A stretch of DNA of 34,172 nucleotides from positions 1 to 34,172 of the forward strand of contig JAEXHA010000004.1 of NCBI GenBank assembly GCA_023450335.1. The letters are read 5' to 3'. Source of the DNA: Actinomycetes bacterium. Its GTDB lineage: Bacteria; Actinomycetota; Actinomycetes; Actinomycetales; Microbacteriaceae. A program made the position numbers and the translations under genes. Below the pieces are notes generated by a model. That model had not been told where the DNA came from, searched no databases, and worked only from the letters and a program-made list of their open reading frames with translations. This document shows, in pieces, positions 29,990-34,172 of the stretch (position 1 is the first letter of the stretch; every line of letters starts with the position of its first letter).

Positions 29990-32850
29990 CCGCCGGCTTC
30001 CGTGCTCGGCACATCGGGACCGACGGTTCGGCGCAGGAGCGGATGCTCCAGGTGCTGGGGCACGCGACGGTCGCCGACCTCGTGCAGCGCGCCGTCCCGG
30101 CATCCATTCACGTGGGGCCCGTCGCCGACAGCGCCATTCCGCCCGCCGCGACCGAGGCCGAGGCTCTCGCCGAACTGCGCGAGCTCGCCTCGCAGAACCC
30201 GCCGGCCCGCGCCATGATCGGCCTGGGGTACTACGACACGTTCACCCCGCCGGTCATCGCGCGCAACGTGCTCGAGAACCCGTCGTGGTACACCGCCTAC
30301 ACCCCCTACCAGCCCGAGATCTCGCAGGGTCGGCTGGAGGCGCTGATCAACTTCCAGACGATGGTGAGCGATCTGACCGGACTCGACACGGCGGGCGCCT
30401 CGATGCTCGACGAGGCCACCGCCGTCGTGGAGGGGATGCTGCTGGCCCGCCGCGCGTCGAAGGCGGCCTCGGACGTGTTCCTCGTCGACGCCGACGCGCT
30501 GCCGCAGACCAAAGCCGTGCTCGCGCACCGGGCGGCGGCGGTGGGCATCGAGCTGGTCGAGGCGGACTTCGCCGGGGCGGGTGCGGACCTGCCGGCCGCG
30601 TTCGGGGCCTTCGTCCAGTACCCGGGGGCGTCGGGCCGCGTGTGGGATCCGTCGGCGGTGATCGCCGCCGTGCAGGCGCAGAGTGGCCTCGTGGTGATGG
30701 CCGCCGACCTGCTCGCGCTGACCCTGCTGCGCTCGCCCGGATCGCTCGGCGCCGACGTCGCCGTCGGGACGACGCAGCGCTTCGGCGTGCCGATGGGTTT
30801 CGGCGGCCCGCACGCCGGCTACATGGCGGTGCGGGCGGGGCTCGAGCGTCAGCTGCCGGGCCGGCTGGTCGGGGTGTCGGTGGATGCCGCGGGGCAGCCC
30901 GCGTATCGGCTCTCGCTGCAGACGCGCGAACAGCACATCCGGCGGGAGAAGGCCACGAGCAACATCTGCACCGCGCAGGTGCTGCTGGCGGTCATGGCCG
31001 CGATGTACGCGGTGTATCACGGCGCTGACGGGCTGCGCGCGATCGCCGCCGATGTCGCCGCCAAGGCCGGACTGCTGGCGGAGTGGTTGACCCAGGCCGG
31101 GGCAACGCTGGTGCACGACACCTTCTTCGACACGCTCGTGGTGGCGGTGCCCGGCGACGCCGAGCGCATCGTCGGTCTCGCCCGGCAGCGCGGATTCCAG
31201 CTGTGGTTCCGCGACTCCGACTCGGTGGGCATCTCGGTCGACGAGACGACCACGCGCGCCGACCTGCACGCGTTGGCGCAGGTGTTCGGTGGGCCGGAGA
31301 AGCGCGCTTTCGCCTTCGTCGGTCACGATCCCGTCGACCGGTTCCCCGCGTCGCTGCGCCGCGCAGACGAGTACCTCACCCACCCCGTGTTCTCGGCGCA
31401 TCGGTCCGAGACCGCGATGATGCGCTACCTCAAACGGCTCGCCGATCGGGACTACGCGCTCGACCGGGGCATGATCCCACTGGGCTCGTGCACGATGAAG
31501 CTGAACGCCGCGGCGGAGATGGCGGCGGTGTCGTGGCCCGAGTTCGCGCGCGTCCACCCGTTCGCACCCGCCGACGACGTGGCCGGTTACCTCGTCATGA
31601 TCGAGCAGCTCGAATCGTGGCTGGCCGAGGTCACCGGGTACGACGCCGTCTCGCTGCAGCCCAATGCGGGCTCGCAGGGCGAGCTGGCCGGGCTGCTCGC
31701 GATCCGCGGCTACCACCGCTCGCGCGGGGACGCGCAGCGCGACGTCTGCCTCATCCCGTCGTCGGCGCACGGCACCAATGCGGCCTCGGCCGTACTGGCG
31801 GGCATGCGGGTGGTGGTCGTCGCGTGCGACGACGCCGGCAACGTCGACCTGGCCGATCTGCGCGCCAAGGTCGATGCGCACGCCGAGAAGCTGGCCGCCC
31901 TCATGATCACCTACCCGTCGACCCACGGGGTGTACGAGCACGACGTCGTCGACATCACGGCCGCGGTGCACGCGGCCGGGGGACAGGTGTACGTCGACGG
32001 CGCGAACCTCAACGCCCTGCTGGGATACGCGCGGTTCGGCGACCTCGGCGGCGACGTGTCGCACCTCAACCTGCACAAGACGTTCGCGATCCCGCACGGC
32101 GGTGGCGGGCCCGGCGTGGGTCCGGTGGCGGCCAAAGCGCACCTCGCGCCGTTCCTGCCCGCGCACCCGCTCGCGCAGCGTGCCGAACACGCCGGCGGGT
32201 TCGTGTTCGACGGCGGGCCGGTGTCGGCGGCGCCGTACGGCTCGGCATCCATCTTGCCGATCTCGTGGGCGTACGTGCGCATGATGGGCGCAGAGGGGCT
32301 GCGGCAGGCGACCGGCGCCGCCGTGCTGGCCGCCAACTACATCGCGGCGCGGCTGCGCGAGCACTATCCCGTGCTGTACGCGGGCGAGGGTGGCCTCGTC
32401 GCGCACGAGTGCATCCTCGACCTGCGGCCACTCAAAGAGCGGACCGGCATCACGGTCGACGACGTCGCCAAGCGGCTCATCGACTACGGGTTCCATGCGC
32501 CGACGATGTCGTTCCCGGTGGTGGGAACGCTCATGGTCGAGCCGACCGAGTCGGAAGATCTCGACGAGCTCGAGCGCTTCATCGAGGCGATGATCGCCAT
32601 CCGCGCCGAGGCCGATGCCGTCGCCGCGGGGGAGTGGCCGGCCGACGACAACCCGCTCGTGAACGCCCCGCACACCGCGCAGGCAGCGGTCGCGAGCGAT
32701 TGGACGCACCCGTACCCGCGGGAGGTCGCCGTGTATCCGGTGCCGGCGCTGGTGCGCGCCAAGTACTGGCCGCCGGTGCGCCGCATCGACAACGCCTACG
32801 GCGATCGCAACCTCGTATGCGCCTGCCCGCCGATCGAGGCCTTCGCCTGA
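29986..32850 (+). CDS. gcvP: Glycine dehydrogenase (decarboxylating), P protein, single chain
   Basis: This 954-residue PLP enzyme decarboxylates glycine and loads GcvH. It is the single-chain form in which the two halves of the GcvPA/GcvPB type are fused. It begins FRARHIGTDGSAQERML. The N-terminal half has MIGLGYYDT, NPSWYTAYTPYQPEISQGRLEAL; the C-terminal half has PLGSCTMKLN, LQPNAGSQGE, PSSAHGTNAASA and the PLP lysine Lys698 in HLNLHKTFAIPHGGGGPG. GTG 29986 overlaps the gcvH stop; an in-frame ATG at 29902 falls inside gcvH and is less likely. It is the last gene of the operon. Confidence 0.97.
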   Translation: MTAGFRARHIGTDGSAQERMLQVLGHATVADLVQRAVPASIHVGPVADSAIPPAATEAEALAELRELASQNPPARAMIGLGYYDTFTPPVIARNVLENPSWYTAYTPYQPEISQGRLEALINFQTMVSDLTGLDTAGASMLDEATAVVEGMLLARRASKAASDVFLVDADALPQTKAVLAHRAAAVGIELVEADFAGAGADLPAAFGAFVQYPGASGRVWDPSAVIAAVQAQSGLVVMAADLLALTLLRSPGSLGADVAVGTTQRFGVPMGFGGPHAGYMAVRAGLERQLPGRLVGVSVDAAGQPAYRLSLQTREQHIRREKATSNICTAQVLLAVMAAMYAVYHGADGLRAIAADVAAKAGLLAEWLTQAGATLVHDTFFDTLVVAVPGDAERIVGLARQRGFQLWFRDSDSVGISVDETTTRADLHALAQVFGGPEKRAFAFVGHDPVDRFPASLRRADEYLTHPVFSAHRSETAMMRYLKRLADRDYALDRGMIPLGSCTMKLNAAAEMAAVSWPEFARVHPFAPADDVAGYLVMIEQLESWLAEVTGYDAVSLQPNAGSQGELAGLLAIRGYHRSRGDAQRDVCLIPSSAHGTNAASAVLAGMRVVVVACDDAGNVDLADLRAKVDAHAEKLAALMITYPSTHGVYEHDVVDITAAVHAAGGQVYVDGANLNALLGYARFGDLGGDVSHLNLHKTFAIPHGGGGPGVGPVAAKAHLAPFLPAHPLAQRAEHAGGFVFDGGPVSAAPYGSASILPISWAYVRMMGAEGLRQATGAAVLAANYIAARLREHYPVLYAGEGGLVAHECILDLRPLKERTGITVDDVAKRLIDYGFHAPTMSFPVVGTLMVEPTESEDLDELERFIEAMIAIRAEADAVAAGEWPADDNPLVNAPHTAQAAVASDWTHPYPREVAVYPVPALVRAKYWPPVRRIDNAYGDRNLVCACPPIEAFA

Positions 32851-32906
32851 CCGCACCCCCGCCCGCCCCGTCCTCCCCCGCCTGCGCCCCGTCCGCACCC
32901 CTGTCC

Positions 32907-32973
32907 CGAGAGAACAACTGGCGGACGAGGGTACGGGGTTTACCCGTTCCCTCGGCGTGCAGTTGTTCTCTCG
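32907..32973. repeat. Palindromic repeat, copy 1
   Basis: This 67-base element has perfect 14-base arms cgagagaacaactg / cagttgttctctcg, and an inner inverted region cgagggtacggg / cccgttccctcg with one mismatch. The whole folds into a long hairpin. It ends the gcv operon and contains the stop codon of the AbiEi-nuclease gene. A second copy is at 34111-34172. Confidence 0.85.
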
Positions 32974-33980
32974 CGGTGGGCGCGGGTGATCGCGCGGTCG
33001 TACGGGGCCAGGAGGCGCTGGATGGAGCGCAGTTGGGCGGGGTCCTCGGGTGTGACCGGACGCAGCCCCTGACCCCGCAACTGCGCGCGAAGCGGGTCCA
33101 CCCGGGCGAGGTCGATCCATCCCCAGTGCGCCACCGCACGCACACCGGCGCGCAGCAACCGACGGTCACGCTGGTGCCGATCGCGCAGGAGTTCGGCGGG
33201 GTCGCCGAATCGACCGTCGTACTTGAACTCTCCGTCGGGTTCGCCGAGCAGCCTCGCCTCCTCCCACCAGAGGTCACCGCGATCGATGACGCCGCCGGAC
33301 GAGGTGAACTCCCGCTGCACCTCCGGCTCGGGGAACCCCAGCCACTCGATCTCGGCGACGCTGAAGGACTCCAGGACGCTCTCGCATCGTCCTTTCGCGC
33401 GGGCAAGGGCCCAACGTGCGTGGTTGCGCCCGCGGCTGCTGCGGCGTGACTCGTTGTCAGCGCGCAGCGCGGCGGGTGTGAGGGTGGTGTCGATGCGCAG
33501 CGCAGCCTCGGCCGCTGCGAACCCGAGTGCGTTGTGACGCTGCCGAGCGAGGGTCACCGCCGTCGCGCCGGGTGTCGTCAGCAGCAGTCCGCCGACCAGC
33601 AGGAGGTCGTCGAAGCGGTCGGCTCGGTGCGAGCGGATGCCGGCGTGCTCACGCGACGCAGCGGATGGCGACACCACGATGTGCACGACCTCGGGATCAC
33701 CGATGACGGGCATGCCGAGCAGTGCGGCCGCCGACTCGTGGCTGAAGACGACGTCGGGTTGCACGGTCGCCACGGCGTACACCCGCGCGAGATAGCGCTC
33801 CCATGGTCGCAGTGCCGCCCAGGCCGCGCGCGGGGCGTAGACCCCACGTCGCACCCGCACCACCTCGCCGGTGGCGACGGCGCGCTCCGGGTGGGGGATC
33901 GCGGCGGTGCGGATGAGCGCCACGGGGCAGGGGACGAGGGCCAGGGCTGTCGGATCGAGGGCACGTGCGGTCACCGGCAT
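32940..33980 (-). CDS. AbiEi-like winged-helix protein with PD-(D/E)xK-like nuclease region
   Basis: This is a 346-residue protein without AbiEii partner. The N-terminal third (about residues 15-110) resembles AbiEi antitoxin domains: ERAVATGEVVRVRRGVYAP, then VFSHESAAALLGMPV. The last third has the pattern of DUF559/Vsr-like nucleases common in Microbacteriaceae: GVIDRGDLWWEEARLLGEPDGEFKY (Asp then ExK), then LLRDRHQRDRRLLRAGVRAVAHWGW. It may be a single-gene toxin or defence regulator; no function is known to me. ATG 33980 begins the conserved part. The last 11 codons and the TAA stop lie in palindromic repeat copy 1, so the C-terminal tail comes from repeat DNA. Confidence 0.7.
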   Translation of the reverse strand: MPVTARALDPTALALVPCPVALIRTAAIPHPERAVATGEVVRVRRGVYAPRAAWAALRPWERYLARVYAVATVQPDVVFSHESAAALLGMPVIGDPEVVHIVVSPSAASREHAGIRSHRADRFDDLLLVGGLLLTTPGATAVTLARQRHNALGFAAAEAALRIDTTLTPAALRADNESRRSSRGRNHARWALARAKGRCESVLESFSVAEIEWLGFPEPEVQREFTSSGGVIDRGDLWWEEARLLGEPDGEFKYDGRFGDPAELLRDRHQRDRRLLRAGVRAVAHWGWIDLARVDPLRAQLRGQGLRPVTPEDPAQLRSIQRLLAPYDRAITRAHRERTTARRGNG

Positions 33981-34110
33981 CCCCACACTGTGCCCTCGCG
34001 CACCGGCGCGCGGGGCGCCGTCCCGCAGTCTGTGGACGCCGCCCGCCCCACCCCCACCTGTGGAGGAGCCGGTGCCATGTCTCCCGCCCGCCCGCCCCTG
34101 GTCCAGTCCG

Positions 34111-34172
34111 CGAGAGAACAACTGGCGGACGAGAGGGTGGGGTTCACCCGTTCTCTCGGCGTCCAGTTGTTC
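34111..34172. repeat. Palindromic repeat, copy 2 (cut by window end)
   Basis: It has the same left arm cgagagaacaactg and the same layout as 32907-32973, in direct orientation, and is cut at the window end within the right arm (cagttgttc). The inner part differs by several paired changes that keep the inverted repeat. It lies about 130 bases upstream of the AbiEi-nuclease gene, so the two copies flank that gene. Confidence 0.82.

Noticed and set aside
29959..33120. Very long open frame on the minus strand opposite gcvP
   Set aside because: It mirrors the codon bias of gcvP, encodes an Arg/Gly/Val/His-rich sequence with no domain, and has no ribosome binding site.
1..34172. CRISPR arrays, tRNA or rRNA genes
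   Set aside because: No regularly spaced short repeats and no cloverleaf or rRNA signature was seen on either strand by reading; a covariance-model scan was not possible.

Overview
The base composition (high G+C, strong third-position G/C), the many GTG starts, the leaderless promoter geometry (TANNNT followed 6-8 bases later by ATG/GTG) and the gene content point to a high-GC actinobacterium, most likely Microbacteriaceae close to Microbacterium. That assignment is inference from gene style and not from a marker gene. No rRNA, tRNA, CRISPR array, integrase or transposase was seen.

Layout. 1-2711 is housekeeping: the 5' end of an rmuC-like gene, a DnaQ-type exonuclease, a SAM methyltransferase and the ATPase gene ychF. 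2712-5613 is an accessory block directly behind ychF. It holds an orphan higA antitoxin with a damaged start, an abiEi-abiEii toxin-antitoxin pair and a fitAB (VapBC-type) pair. Two copies of the ychF 3' end lie between the abiE and fit modules, which suggests that cassettes have accreted at that site. 5655-8612 carries small regulators and stress genes: an XRE regulator with a membrane protein, a YCII protein, a MerR regulator, an Imm-5-like protein and an ArsR regulator followed by a broken VOC gene. 8635-12904 encodes a FUSC-type membrane protein, a flavodoxin-like reductase, and an SDR / lipoprotein / CDF-transporter run. 12971-18126 has a luciferase-like/BBE-like flavoprotein fusion, a zinc alcohol dehydrogenase, a 42-residue peptide ending in two CC pairs and a DHA2-type exporter. 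18323-20275 is an ABC exporter.

20289-26906 is a minus-strand operon for de novo NAD synthesis: nrtR-like regulator, nadA, nadB, nadC, a NifS-like cysteine desulfurase that probably serves the Fe-S cluster of NadA, and a GT2 glycosyltransferase. Every junction after nadA overlaps, which indicates translational coupling. 27024-28196 is a MarP-type periplasmic serine protease. 28251-32850 is the glycine cleavage operon gcvT-gcvH-gcvP behind a tandem glycine riboswitch, with a possible helix covering the gcvT ribosome binding site.

32907-34172 contains a convergent gene joining an AbiEi-like N-terminus to a nuclease-like C-terminus. It lies between two copies of a long palindromic repeat, and one copy supplies the last codons of the gene.

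The signals most worth following are the ychF 3'-end accretion site, the CC-rich peptide, the palindromic repeats around the AbiEi-nuclease gene, the LLM-BBE fusion and the riboswitch expression platform.
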